Assembly: GCA_036394575.1 (NCBI GenBank)
Contig: DASWEY010000057.1
Location: forward strand, 1 to 64,000
DNA: 64,000 nucleotides
Reading direction: 5' to 3'
From: UKL13-2 sp036394575
Lineage (GTDB): Bacteria > Pseudomonadota > Gammaproteobacteria > Burkholderiales > Usitatibacteraceae
This document shows positions 51,801-60,842 of the stretch, piece after piece. How positions within the stretch are numbered: the first letter of the stretch is position 1; each line of letters begins with the position of its first letter. The position numbers and the translations under genes are program-made. Below the pieces are notes generated by a model. That model saw only the letters and a list, made by a program, of their open reading frames with translations, did no database searches and had not been told where the DNA came from.

Positions 51801-52069
51801 CGAAGCATTTTGGGAATATTCGGCTGCGGCTTTATCGCCGATGTTTCTTCCGGCGCACCGCCGACGATCAGCGAGATGGCGCCCTCCAGATCAGTACCTT
51901 CCCCACGCGTAAGACCATCCAGCGGGCGGCATTCTAGCACCGTGCAATGATGGTACATCAGGCGCAATTTGCGCTCTGCATCGGCTGCATCCAGGCCCTG
52001 GATGGTCAGGTTGTCGACGCTCATGCCGTCGCGCGTCTTGATGCTGAAGCCGAATTTCTGCATTTTCAT
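51797..52069 (-). CDS. Conserved-looking small hypothetical protein
   Basis: A 90-residue protein starting MKMQKFGFSIKTRDGMSVDN, with GGAGCAAG upstream of the ATG. It contains TIQGLDAADAERKLRLMYHH, then a C-terminal PPEETS-like acidic/Pro-rich end. No signal peptide and no family recognised. An upstream in-frame start at 52117 is less likely. Its end overlaps the parA end on the other strand by four bases. Confidence 0.65.
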   Translation of the reverse strand: MKMQKFGFSIKTRDGMSVDNLTIQGLDAADAERKLRLMYHHCTVLECRPLDGLTRGEGTDLEGAISLIVGGAPEETSAIKPQPNIPKMLR

Positions 52070-52219
52070 CGTCTTGCTCCGGGCACAACTGATGCATGCG
52101 ATGCCGCAGTGTCCCACGCCGTTGTCAAAAAGTACTGTTCATTATGCTTGCCTATCTCGCCTGTGATTGGCAAGCGGATTATCGGCGCAGGAAAGTCTTA
52201 CCATCTGTTCTCCGTATTG

Positions 52220-52248
52220 CTATCATGAGTTTGATAGTAATAAGCTAT
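52220..52248. promoter_or_regulatory. OxyR-type binding motif upstream of oxyR
   Basis: ATAG-TAATAAG-CTAT at 52234-52248 is an exact ATAG-N7-CTAT OxyR half-dimer motif. A further CTAT lies upstream at 52220-52223. It ends 10 bases before the oxyR ATG, fitting autorepression. Confidence 0.6.
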
Positions 52249-52258
52249 TGGAGAAACC

Positions 52259-53185
52259 ATGAACCTGCGCGACCTGCGCTACTTTGTTGCGCTCGCCGAT
52301 CTCAAGCATTTCGGCCGTGCCGCCGAGGCCTGCTTTGTCTCGCAACCCACGCTGTCCACCCAACTCAAGAAATTCGAGGACGAGCTGGGTGTGCCCCTGA
52401 TCGAACGCAATCCACGCAATGTATTGCTGACCGAGGTCGGCGAGGCGGTGGTGGCGCGCGCGCGCACCATGCTGCGCGAAGCCGACGAGATCAGGAACAT
52501 CGCGCGCCGCGCCAAGGATCCGGAGTCGGGTACGGTAAAGATCGGCATTTTCCCCACCCTGGGCCCTTACCTGCTGCCGCATGTGGTGCCGGGTATCGTC
52601 GCCAAGTTTCCCAAGCTCGAATTGATGCTGGTCGAGGACAAGACCGAGGCGATTCTCAAGAAGCTGCACGATGGCGACCTGGACGCGGGCATTCTCGCCT
52701 TGCCGATCCACGATGATTCCTTGCATGCCGAGTTTATGTTCGAGGAGTCGTTCGTGCTGGCGGTGCCGCAGGCCAGCGCGCTGGCCAGGCTCAAGCAGGT
52801 CAAACTGACCGCGCTGGCCAACGAACGCCTGTTGCTGCTCGACGACGGTCATTGTTTGCGCGATCAGGCGCTGGAAGTCTGTCAGATGGCCGGCGGCGGC
52901 GAGCGCACGGGATTTCGCGCCACCAGCCTGGAAACCCTGCGGCATATGGTCTCCGCCAATGTCGGCATGACCCTGCTGCCGATGCTGACTGTGCAGCCCC
53001 CGGTACCGGCGACGCCGAACGTGGTGCTGGTCCCTTTTGCCGATCCGGCCCCGCACCGGCGCATCGCCATGGTGTGGCGGCGCACTTCGGCGCTGGCGGC
53101 GTTTCTTTACCAGCTGATGCCGCTGTTCAAGGCATTGCCCAAGGGCCTGCTGACGGCGCCGCCCGGTCTGAAACGCGCGCGATAA
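52259..53185 (+). CDS. oxyR: Hydrogen peroxide sensor OxyR
   Basis: LysR-type regulator of the peroxide response. The winged helix is MNLRDLRYFVALADLKHFGR with SQPTLSTQLKKFEDELG. The redox cysteines are Cys199 and Cys208 in LLDDGHCLRDQALEVC, the same numbers as in E. coli. 308 residues. GGAGAAACC precedes the ATG. An OxyR-type motif overlaps the promoter. Convergent with the TetR gene. Confidence 0.95.
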   Translation: MNLRDLRYFVALADLKHFGRAAEACFVSQPTLSTQLKKFEDELGVPLIERNPRNVLLTEVGEAVVARARTMLREADEIRNIARRAKDPESGTVKIGIFPTLGPYLLPHVVPGIVAKFPKLELMLVEDKTEAILKKLHDGDLDAGILALPIHDDSLHAEFMFEESFVLAVPQASALARLKQVKLTALANERLLLLDDGHCLRDQALEVCQMAGGGERTGFRATSLETLRHMVSANVGMTLLPMLTVQPPVPATPNVVLVPFADPAPHRRIAMVWRRTSALAAFLYQLMPLFKALPKGLLTAPPGLKRAR

Positions 53186-53198
53186 TTTGTCGGCGAAT

Positions 53199-53882
53199 CT
53201 AGGCCGGCTTGCGCGCGCCGGTCACCGTCGATGAGCCGGCGCGCAGGCGATCGATATGGGCATCGATCAGCTTGCCGACGCGCGCCTTGATCAGATCGCC
53301 TTGCTCATCCAGCAGCCACAGCCGGACCACGCCGAGCAAAAATGCGCAGGTTTCCAGCGCGGCCAGATCCGCGCGTATGCCTTCCCGCAGCTGCTTGCCG
53401 CGCGCCGCGCTGCGGTAGGCTTTTTCCAGGCCTTGCGTCAGCTCGCGACAACGTGAAACCTGGCGCTGCATATCGCGCTGCAGGTCACGCACGTATTCGC
53501 ATTTGAAATTCATGATCAGCAGCGCTTCGGACGTCGCCGCGTCGCCGGCCATGGCCGCCACCACATCCTTGAGGTAGTCCGCCACCCCGGACAGGGGATC
53601 GTCCCGGTGCCGGGTGATTTCCGCGTCGATGCGGTCGATCATCGGCAGTTGCAGCTGTTCGCGCATGCAGTTGAACAGGTCGCTCTTGTCCTTGAAGTGT
53701 CCGTAGATGGCGCCGCGCGTCAGGCCGGCGGCGGCGGCGATATGCTCCATGGTTGTCTGCGACACGCCGCGGCGGGCAAATTCGGCACGGGCGGTATGGA
53801 CGATCAATTCGCGGGTCTTGAGCGAATCTTCCTTCGAGCGGCGCATGCGTTCATCCGGTTGTTTGTGTTTAGATACATTCAT
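53199..53882 (-). CDS. TetR/AcrR-family repressor of the adjacent RND pump
   Basis: A 227-residue repressor. The helix-turn-helix is AEFARRGVSQTTMEHIAAAA followed by GLTRGAIYGHFKDKSDLF, close to AcrR/TtgR. The C-terminal ligand domain includes CEYVRDLQRDMQRQVSRCRE and FLLGVVRLWLLDEQGDLIKA. Divergent from the three-gene efflux operon, with a near-perfect palindrome over its own start codon, so it probably represses both sides until a toxic ligand binds. Confidence 0.92.
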   Translation of the reverse strand: MNVSKHKQPDERMRRSKEDSLKTRELIVHTARAEFARRGVSQTTMEHIAAAAGLTRGAIYGHFKDKSDLFNCMREQLQLPMIDRIDAEITRHRDDPLSGVADYLKDVVAAMAGDAATSEALLIMNFKCEYVRDLQRDMQRQVSRCRELTQGLEKAYRSAARGKQLREGIRADLAALETCAFLLGVVRLWLLDEQGDLIKARVGKLIDAHIDRLRAGSSTVTGARKPA

Positions 53883-53890
53883 GATTGTAT
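53873..53890. promoter_or_regulatory. Palindromic operator between tetR-type gene and efflux operon
   Basis: ATACATTCATGATTGTAT is an 18-base palindrome with a single mismatched pair (positions 6 and 13). It covers the repressor start codon and lies about 80 bases upstream of the adaptor gene. A natural operator for the TetR-family protein. Confidence 0.65.
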
Positions 53891-53966
53891 ATAATATTGA
53901 AGCGATTTGCCTTTCCCGGTTTCCCTAGATTCATTTCCCAATCCTTTCTGTCCGTCCGGGCCCATC

Positions 53967-55145
53967 ATGCTGACAAGCACAATTTTCCGTACCGCCTTTC
54001 TTCCTTTGCGCGCCATTGCTGCCGCCCTTCTTGCCCTGTCGCTCGGCGCCTGCGGGCACAAGGACGCCGGCACCGGCGCCGGTGCCGGCATTCCCGCCAA
54101 GGTGATCGAGGTCGCGCCGCGCAGCGTGCCGATCCTGGTGGAGGCGGTCGGCCAGGTCGAGGGGTCCAAGGAAGTCGAAGTCCGCGCCCGCGTGGCCGGC
54201 ATTCTCAAGAAGCGCATTTATGCCGAAGGCGAAATCGTGCGCGTCGGCGCGCCCCTGTTCCAGATAGACCCCGAGCCGTTTGAAATCGCCCTGCAGCAGG
54301 CACGCTCGCAGCTGGCGCAGGAAGCGGCGCGCAACGAACAGGCCAACCGCGAAGCCGGCCGTCTCGGCGAGTTGATCGCGCAACGCGCCATCAGTCGCAA
54401 GGAGTTCGACGATGCGCAATCGACCGCCAAGCTGTCGGCCGCCACCCTGAAAGCGGCCGAGGCCAAGGTGCGCGAGGCCGAGCTCAATCTCTCCTACACC
54501 AATGTCAACGCACCCGTCGCGGGCGTCAGTGGCCGCGCGGCGAAATCCGAGGGCAGCCTGATTGCCACCGGCGCCGACAGCCTGCTGACCACCATCAACC
54601 AGGTTGATCCGATCTGGGTGCGCTTCAGCCTCTCCGAATCGGACTTGACCAAGCTGCCCGGCGGCCGCCTCGCGCGCAATGCCAATCCCGAAATCCGCTT
54701 GACGCTGAACGACGGTCGCAATTTACCCGCTGCCGGCCACCTCAATTTTTCCGCCTCGCAGATCGATCCCAAGCTGGCGACCCTGCAATTGCGCGCCGAA
54801 TTCGGCAACACCCGGGGCGAATTGATTCCCGGGCAGTTTGTGCGCGTCAAGCTGTTGGCCGGGCAGCGCGACAATGTCTTCCTGGTGCCGCAGATCGCGA
54901 TCATCCAGACGGAGAGCGGCTATCTGGTGATGGCGCTCGATCGCGAAGGCAAAGCGCAGGCGCGGCCGGTCAAGGTGGGGGAATGGATCGGCCGCGACTG
55001 GATCATCCTTGAGGGCCTCAGCCGGGGCGATAAGGTGGTGGTCGACAATCTGCTGAAGATTCGCCCCGGCAGCCTGATAGCGCCGGTCGCCGATGCCGCG
55101 CCCGACGCGAAGCCAGACGCCAAGTCGGCCGCGTCGGTCAAATAA
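53967..55145 (+). CDS. RND efflux periplasmic adaptor lipoprotein (AcrA-like)
   Basis: A 392-residue membrane-fusion protein with lipobox LALSLGACG. It shows the barrel-sandwich (GQVEGSKEVEVRARVAGIL), an alpha-hairpin (ALQQARSQLAQEAARNEQAN), the second lipoyl half LNLSYTNVNAPVAGVSGR and beta-barrel GQFVRVKLLAGQRDNVFLVP. It connects the inner-membrane pump to the outer-membrane channel. ATG at 53967 is chosen so that the signal peptide is at the N terminus. First gene of the operon. Confidence 0.95.
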   Translation: MLTSTIFRTAFLPLRAIAAALLALSLGACGHKDAGTGAGAGIPAKVIEVAPRSVPILVEAVGQVEGSKEVEVRARVAGILKKRIYAEGEIVRVGAPLFQIDPEPFEIALQQARSQLAQEAARNEQANREAGRLGELIAQRAISRKEFDDAQSTAKLSAATLKAAEAKVREAELNLSYTNVNAPVAGVSGRAAKSEGSLIATGADSLLTTINQVDPIWVRFSLSESDLTKLPGGRLARNANPEIRLTLNDGRNLPAAGHLNFSASQIDPKLATLQLRAEFGNTRGELIPGQFVRVKLLAGQRDNVFLVPQIAIIQTESGYLVMALDREGKAQARPVKVGEWIGRDWIILEGLSRGDKVVVDNLLKIRPGSLIAPVADAAPDAKPDAKSAASVK

Positions 55146-55154
55146 GGGGCGCAT

Positions 55155-58100
55155 ATGGGACGTTTTTTCATCGAGCGCCCGATTTTTTCGGGCGTCATCG
55201 CCATCATCATTACCATTGCCGGCCTGGTGTCCTCGCAGATCCTGGGTGTCGCGCAATATCCCGAGATCGCGCCGCCGACGGTGACCATCACCGCCAACTA
55301 TCCCGGCGCCAGCGCCGAGACCCTGGCGCGCTCGGTGGCGGCACCGATCGAGGAGCAGTTGAGCGGCATCGAGAACCTGGCCTACTTCAATTCCAGTTCC
55401 GCCTCCAACGGCACGCTGACTATCACCTGTACCTTCGACGTCGGCACCAATGTCGACCTCGCCACCATCAACGTCAGCAACCGCGTCAAGATCGCCGAGC
55501 CGCGCCTGCCCGACGATGTGCGCCGCACCGGCGTGCTGGTGCAAAAGCGCTCGACCGATATCCTGATGGTGATCGGCATCAGCTCGACCGATCCGCGCTA
55601 CGACAGCCTGTTCCTGAGCAATTACACCACGCTCAATGTGCTCGATATCCTGAAGCGCACGCCCGGCGTGGCCGATGCCTTCATCTTCGGCGCCCGCGAC
55701 TACTCGATGCGCGTGTGGTTGAAACCCGATGTGATGGCGCGTTTCGGCGTCACCACCAGCGATGTCGCCAATGCGCTGCGCGCGCAGAACGCTCAGTTCG
55801 CTGCCGGCAAGATCGGCCAGGAGCCCGCCGGCGAGGAGCAATCGCTGACGTTTACCGTGACGACACCGGGCCGCCTGGTCGAGCCCGACCAGTTCGGCGA
55901 TATCGTATTGCGCGCCTCGGGGACCAACGGTGCGCTGCGCTTGAAAGATGTGGCGCGGCTTGAGCTCGGCGCACAAACTTACGATGCCTTTACCGCCGTG
56001 GACGGCAAACCGACGGTTGGCGTGCCGGTGTTCCTGCAATCGGGTGCCAATGCCCTGGCGGTGGCCACCACGGTGCGCGCCAATATGGAGGAGCTGTCGA
56101 AATCGTTCCCGGCCGGCGTGGTCCAGTTTGTGGCATTCGATACCACGCGCGTGGTGAAGGCCTCGATCCGGGAAGTGATTTACACCCTGATCGAAGCCGC
56201 GCTGCTGGTGACCCTGGTGGTGTTCGTGTTCCTGCAGAGCTGGCGCGCCACCCTGGTGCCGGTAATCGCGGTGCCGGTGTCGTTGATCGGCGCCTTCGCC
56301 GGCCTCTACCTGTTCGGCTTCTCGATCAATACCGTGACCATGTTCGCCATCGTGCTCGCCACCGGTATCGTCGTCGACGACGCCATCGTGGTGCTGGAGA
56401 ACGTCGAGCGCCTGATGGCGGAGAAGGGCATGTCGCCCTTCGAAGCCTCGGTGGAATCGATGCGTGAAGTGACCGGCGCCATCATCGCGATTGAATTGGT
56501 GCTGTGCTCGGTGTTCCTGCCGGTCGCCTTCCTCGGCGGCATTGCCGGCCGCATTTACCAGCAGTTCGCGGTGACGGTGGTGACCTCGGTGCTGATTTCC
56601 GGCCTGGTGGCATTGACCTTGACGCCGGCGATGTGCGCGCTGTTGCTCAAGCCGACGCACCAGGAAAACAAGCTGTTCCGTCCCTTCAATCGTGGTTTTG
56701 CCTGGTTCTCGGATAGATACAATATCGCGGTGAAATGGGCGATCGAGCATGTCGCGATTTCATCCATCATTTTTGCGTTGGTGCTGGTTGCGGTCGGCAG
56801 CCTGGCGCGCATCATTCCCACCAGCCTGGTGCCGATCGAGGACCAGGGGTTCCTGTACGGCTCGATCACGCTGCCTGATGGCGCCACGCTCACGCGTACC
56901 GGCAAGGTGGCGGCGGCCACACAAAAGATCCTCGCAGAAAACCCGGCCATCGAGCGGGTGTTTACCGTCACCGGTTTCGACTTGCTGGGCGGCGGCAACA
57001 AGACCAATACCGCCACCCTGTTCGTCACGCTCAACCCCTGGGAGGAGCGCGATTTCGTCTCTGACGAAATCAGCAAGCAGCTCGCGCAGAAAACGGCCGC
57101 GATTCGCGAGGGCACCATCATCACCTTCAATCCGCCGCCGATCCGCGGCCTTGGACAGGCGGGCGGCCTCGAGTTCTATCTGCAGAATCGCGCCGACGGC
57201 GATCCCCGGCGCCTGGCGAGAGTGATGAACGAATTCACGGCCGCCCTGCTCAAGCACCCGGAGTTTTCCCGTGTGACGCCGTTTTTCCGCGCCACGGTGC
57301 CGCAGCTCTCGGTCGATGTCGATCGTGAAAAGGCCCTGTCGGTGGGCGTGCCGATCAGCGATATTTACGACACCCTGCAGAGCACCATGGGTGCGATTTA
57401 CGTCAACGACTTCAATAAATTCGGCCGCACCTATCGCGTGCAGGTGCAAGCCGAGTCGGCTTACCGCGCCACGCCGGAAAACCTCGGCAATGTCTATGTG
57501 CGCTCGGCCAGCAGCAGCGAAATGATTCCGCTGAAAAGCCTGATCAAGGTCACGCCGCTGGTGGGGCCGGATCAGCTGGATCGCTTCAACGGCTTCGTTG
57601 CCGCCAAGATGATTGCCACCAGTGTCACAGGTGTCAGCTCGAGCCAGGGCATTGCGCTGGTGGAGGAAACTGCCGCCAAGGTGTTGCCGGCAGGATTCGG
57701 CATCGAATGGAGCGGCCAGGCCTACCAGGAGCGGCGCACCGGCAAGGCGGCGATACTCGCCTTTGTGATGGCGATCGTGATGGTATTCCTGATTCTTTCC
57801 GCCAACTACGAACGCTGGGCGCTGCCGGTGGCGGTATTGCTGTCGGTGCCGTTTGCGGTGCTGGGCGCGCTGGCCTTCGTCTGGGTGCGCGACTACAGCA
57901 ATGATGTGTATTTGCAGATCGGCCTGGTCACCCTGATCGGGCTGGCCGCCAAGAACGCGATCCTGATCGTCGAATTTGCGGCGCAGGAGCAGGCCAACGG
58001 CTTGTCGGCGGTGGACGCGGCGATCAAGGCGGCGCGCATGCGCTTCCGGCCGATCGTGATGACGTCGCTGGCCTTCTGTCTGGGCGTGTTGCCCCTGACG

Positions 58101-58286
58101 ATTGCCAGTGGCGCCGGCGCCGCCGCGCGCCGCTCCATGGGCACTGGCGTGCTGGGCGGGATGCTGATCGCCACCTTTGTCGCGACGATATTTGTGCCGC
58201 TGTTTTTCGTGCTGCTGTCGCGCAGGAAAAAATCGCGACGCGAATCATCGCATATGGCAGCCGCAACCCCGGGAGAAGGCGCATGA
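55155..58286 (+). CDS. RND multidrug efflux permease (AcrB/HAE1-like)
   Basis: A 1043-residue proton-driven inner-membrane pump. It starts MGRFFIERPIFSGVIAIII, has the repeated porter domains (NYPGASAETLARSVAAPIEE), the proton-relay helix with GIVVDDAIVVLENVERLM, and IGLVTLIGLAAKNAILIVEF in the second half. Full length for the HAE1 family. It follows the adaptor gene by nine bases, and its stop overlaps the outer-membrane gene. Confidence 0.97.
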   Translation: MGRFFIERPIFSGVIAIIITIAGLVSSQILGVAQYPEIAPPTVTITANYPGASAETLARSVAAPIEEQLSGIENLAYFNSSSASNGTLTITCTFDVGTNVDLATINVSNRVKIAEPRLPDDVRRTGVLVQKRSTDILMVIGISSTDPRYDSLFLSNYTTLNVLDILKRTPGVADAFIFGARDYSMRVWLKPDVMARFGVTTSDVANALRAQNAQFAAGKIGQEPAGEEQSLTFTVTTPGRLVEPDQFGDIVLRASGTNGALRLKDVARLELGAQTYDAFTAVDGKPTVGVPVFLQSGANALAVATTVRANMEELSKSFPAGVVQFVAFDTTRVVKASIREVIYTLIEAALLVTLVVFVFLQSWRATLVPVIAVPVSLIGAFAGLYLFGFSINTVTMFAIVLATGIVVDDAIVVLENVERLMAEKGMSPFEASVESMREVTGAIIAIELVLCSVFLPVAFLGGIAGRIYQQFAVTVVTSVLISGLVALTLTPAMCALLLKPTHQENKLFRPFNRGFAWFSDRYNIAVKWAIEHVAISSIIFALVLVAVGSLARIIPTSLVPIEDQGFLYGSITLPDGATLTRTGKVAAATQKILAENPAIERVFTVTGFDLLGGGNKTNTATLFVTLNPWEERDFVSDEISKQLAQKTAAIREGTIITFNPPPIRGLGQAGGLEFYLQNRADGDPRRLARVMNEFTAALLKHPEFSRVTPFFRATVPQLSVDVDREKALSVGVPISDIYDTLQSTMGAIYVNDFNKFGRTYRVQVQAESAYRATPENLGNVYVRSASSSEMIPLKSLIKVTPLVGPDQLDRFNGFVAAKMIATSVTGVSSSQGIALVEETAAKVLPAGFGIEWSGQAYQERRTGKAAILAFVMAIVMVFLILSANYERWALPVAVLLSVPFAVLGALAFVWVRDYSNDVYLQIGLVTLIGLAAKNAILIVEFAAQEQANGLSAVDAAIKAARMRFRPIVMTSLAFCLGVLPLTIASGAGAAARRSMGTGVLGGMLIATFVATIFVPLFFVLLSRRKKSRRESSHMAAATPGEGA

Positions 58287-59683
58287 AGATTGCGCGCATA
58301 TTACCGTTGGCATTGATCCTCGCCGGCTGTGCCGTCGGGCCGGACTACCGCCGTCCCGACATCGATTTGCCGAACAGCTTCGACCAGGGCGGGGACGCCG
58401 ACGCAGTTGCCGATATCGTTGCCGACAAATGGTGGACGCAGTACGCAGACCCGGTGCTGAACGAACTGGTGGCGAATGCGCTGGAGCGCAATACCGATAT
58501 GCGCATCGCGGTGGCGCGCATCGAGGAGGCCGATGCCAATCTGCGCGAAACCGGCGCCGCCTTTTTGCCGGAAATCGACCTGGGCACCACGGCCACGCGC
58601 AGTCGCGTCAGTTCGCGCACCGCCCTGCCGAACCCGGCGCCGCTGGTCCGAAACGATGTCAGGCTGGCCCTGTCGACCTCGTTCGAAATCGATTTCTGGG
58701 GACGCCTGCGGCGTGTGCGCGAGGCCGCACGCGCCCAGGCGCTGGCCTCGCGTTACGCGCGCGAGGTGGTGCGCCTGTCGTTGGCGAGTCTGGTCACGCA
58801 GGCCTATTTTTCGCTGCGCGCCATCGACGCGCAAATCGTGACCACGCAGGACAGTCTCAATACGCGGCGTGAATCACTGAATGTGGTGCAGGCGCGCATC
58901 AATGGCGGCCTGGCTTCCGATCTGGATCTCAACCAGGCGCAGGGTTCACTTGCCGATGCCTCGGTGCAACTGCGCGACCTGCAGCGTCAGCGCGTCTTGC
59001 TGGAACATCAGCTTGGCACGCTGACCGGCAAATTGAATCTCACCGTTGCCACTGCGCCGGAATTCACCACCAATGTGCCGCCGCTGCCCGCCGTCGGGCT
59101 GCCCTCGCGCCTGCTGGATCGCCGCCCGGACGTGCGCCAAGCCGAGCAGGCAATGGTTTCGAGCAACGCGCAAATCGGCGTGGCCAAGGCCGCGTACTTT
59201 CCCACCATCACGCTGAACGCCAATGATGGCGGCGAAAGCACCACGCTCGCCACGGTGCTGAGCAATGGCGCGCGCATCTGGTCGGTCGGCCTCGGCGCCA
59301 CCGTTCCCCTGCTCGATTACGGTCGCACGTCCTCGCGCGTCGATGCGGCGCGGGCGCGCGAAGAGCAGGCGCTGGCGAGCTACCAGAAGGCGGCGGAAAC
59401 CGCTTATCGCGAAGTCGCCGACGCACTCACCAATCTGCAGCAAACCTCTGCCGCGGTAAGCGATCTGGAGCTGCGCGCCGAGGCCACCCGCAATGCGCTG
59501 CGCATCGTCAGCGCCCGTTACCAGTCAGGATATTCGGCCTACCTCGATGTGCTCGATGCGCAACGTAGCGCCAACGAAGCTAGCCTCGCGCTGTCGCGCA
59601 ACCGGCTGACGCAATTGAATGCGAGCGTGGATTTGTTCAAGGCGCTGGGCGGCGGATGGGATGTCAGCGCTGCGCAGAAGTAG
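58283..59683 (+). CDS. Efflux outer-membrane lipoprotein (OprM/NodT-like)
   Basis: A 466-residue TolC-like channel with lipobox LALILAGCAVGPDYRRPD, typical of the NodT family. It contains FWGRLRRVREAARAQALASR, the LLDRRPDVRQAEQAMVSSNA segment and a C-terminal repeat of the hairpin. Start overlaps the permease stop by ATGA. Completes a tripartite pump. Confidence 0.95.
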   Translation: MKIARILPLALILAGCAVGPDYRRPDIDLPNSFDQGGDADAVADIVADKWWTQYADPVLNELVANALERNTDMRIAVARIEEADANLRETGAAFLPEIDLGTTATRSRVSSRTALPNPAPLVRNDVRLALSTSFEIDFWGRLRRVREAARAQALASRYAREVVRLSLASLVTQAYFSLRAIDAQIVTTQDSLNTRRESLNVVQARINGGLASDLDLNQAQGSLADASVQLRDLQRQRVLLEHQLGTLTGKLNLTVATAPEFTTNVPPLPAVGLPSRLLDRRPDVRQAEQAMVSSNAQIGVAKAAYFPTITLNANDGGESTTLATVLSNGARIWSVGLGATVPLLDYGRTSSRVDAARAREEQALASYQKAAETAYREVADALTNLQQTSAAVSDLELRAEATRNALRIVSARYQSGYSAYLDVLDAQRSANEASLALSRNRLTQLNASVDLFKALGGGWDVSAAQK

Positions 59684-59696
59684 GCAAATGAATATG

Positions 59697-59760
59697 CGGA
59701 TCGCCATTTGGCGCGTCGTTTGGGGCAAAAATGCTTGGAACGCCGCGCCAGTGCTTGAGG
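59697..59760 (+). repeat. Dispersed palindromic element, copy D
   Basis: Reads CGGATCGCCATTTGGCGCGT at the left and AACGCCGCGCCAGTGCTTGA at the right. It starts 14 bases after the efflux channel stop. Related to copies A-C. Confidence 0.6.
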
Positions 59761-59888
59761 TTACATTTGGCGCTGCTGGAAGATCGTTACAAGGCCCGGG
59801 TGAAATTTATATCGACCACGGCCCCTTAAATCCTTAAATTCCCCGCTCGCCGGTGTGCAGGCTGGCATCGCGTTCTGAAATCTTCCCG

Positions 59889-60812
59889 TCAGAACGCCGT
59901 CACGAGCCGCAGGAGCAAGCCGAAGTTCTGCTTGAACTGGCCTTCGACATGCACGTCGCGGGTGACTTGGACCAGCCCCTGCATTGTCGGCGAGAAGTTC
60001 ATCATGTAGGTGGCTCGCAGCTGGTCCTCGCGAGCCTTCTGCCCGTTGGAGATGCCGTCGAGCTTCTGCTCGCCGCCGAAGGTGCCCATGTATCCGATCG
60101 CGACCTTGGCGTTCGATGCGCCGGGAAAGACGTGACGGACGGCATCGCTCACGTCGTACGCGAGCCAGCCGTAGAGCTCGTAGCTCGTGTCCTGCGTCAG
60201 TCTCTGGTGGCCGTTGCCGCCTTTCGTGTTGTCGCCGTACCAGGTCCAACCCGCGGAAACATCCACGGTGAACTTGTCGCCGATGCCCTGCGTCAGGTCG
60301 CCCTGGAAATTGTAGACCCAACGGTTGCCCCCGAGGTTGAGGGGCTTGTCCCGGTCGTAGGATCCGACCGGGATCGTGAGATAGGGTGCGAAGGTAAGAA
60401 ATGTTTTTTTCTCGGGCTCGGCGATGAGGAAGTAGCCGATGGACGCCACGGGGTCCGAAACGCCGTTCGCATTGCCCAGCTGCTGCCCGCTGATCCTGCC
60501 GTCGTGCAGCGCGCCGAACGGCACCAGCACGTTCCAGTCCCATTGATGGCCGAACAACGGTTCCTTGCCGTAATGGATATAGCGGACGATCCCGATATTG
60601 CTGTTGAGTTTCGTGTCGTGGTCGGAGGTGCCGGTGATTGTATTGTTGTACGAATCGTGCCTGCCGTACTCGTAATAGTACGACAGCACCTTCGTTCCGG
60701 GCGGCAAAGGGACCCAGTCGAAAGGCTGGTAATCGATCGCCCAGGTCGGGCCGGATATGATCGCCGCGCCGAGGCAGCAGGCGATCGCAGAAAATAGGGT
60801 TCGCTTTTTCAT
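59889..60812 (-). CDS. SphA/phenol MetA-type outer-membrane transport protein
   Basis: A 307-residue protein with signal peptide SAIACCLGAAIISGPTWA. The mature part has a barrel-like pattern with aromatic-rich strands (LSYYYEYGRHDSYNN, TFLTFAPYLTIPVGSYDRD) and ends in Phe (LLLRLVTAF). This matches the SphA/meta-pathway phenol-degradation transporter family, thought to help take up hydrophobic substrates. It lies 30 bases after the PQQ alcohol dehydrogenase gene, suggesting import of that enzyme's substrate. Confidence 0.8.
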   Translation of the reverse strand: MKKRTLFSAIACCLGAAIISGPTWAIDYQPFDWVPLPPGTKVLSYYYEYGRHDSYNNTITGTSDHDTKLNSNIGIVRYIHYGKEPLFGHQWDWNVLVPFGALHDGRISGQQLGNANGVSDPVASIGYFLIAEPEKKTFLTFAPYLTIPVGSYDRDKPLNLGGNRWVYNFQGDLTQGIGDKFTVDVSAGWTWYGDNTKGGNGHQRLTQDTSYELYGWLAYDVSDAVRHVFPGASNAKVAIGYMGTFGGEQKLDGISNGQKAREDQLRATYMMNFSPTMQGLVQVTRDVHVEGQFKQNFGLLLRLVTAF

Positions 60813-60842
60813 CGCATTCTATGGGTCTTGTTTGCCTCGAGA

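Noticed and set aside
54723..56750. Very long minus-strand frame across the efflux operon
   Set aside because: Shadow of the adaptor and permease genes, with His/Arg/Gln-rich antisense composition.
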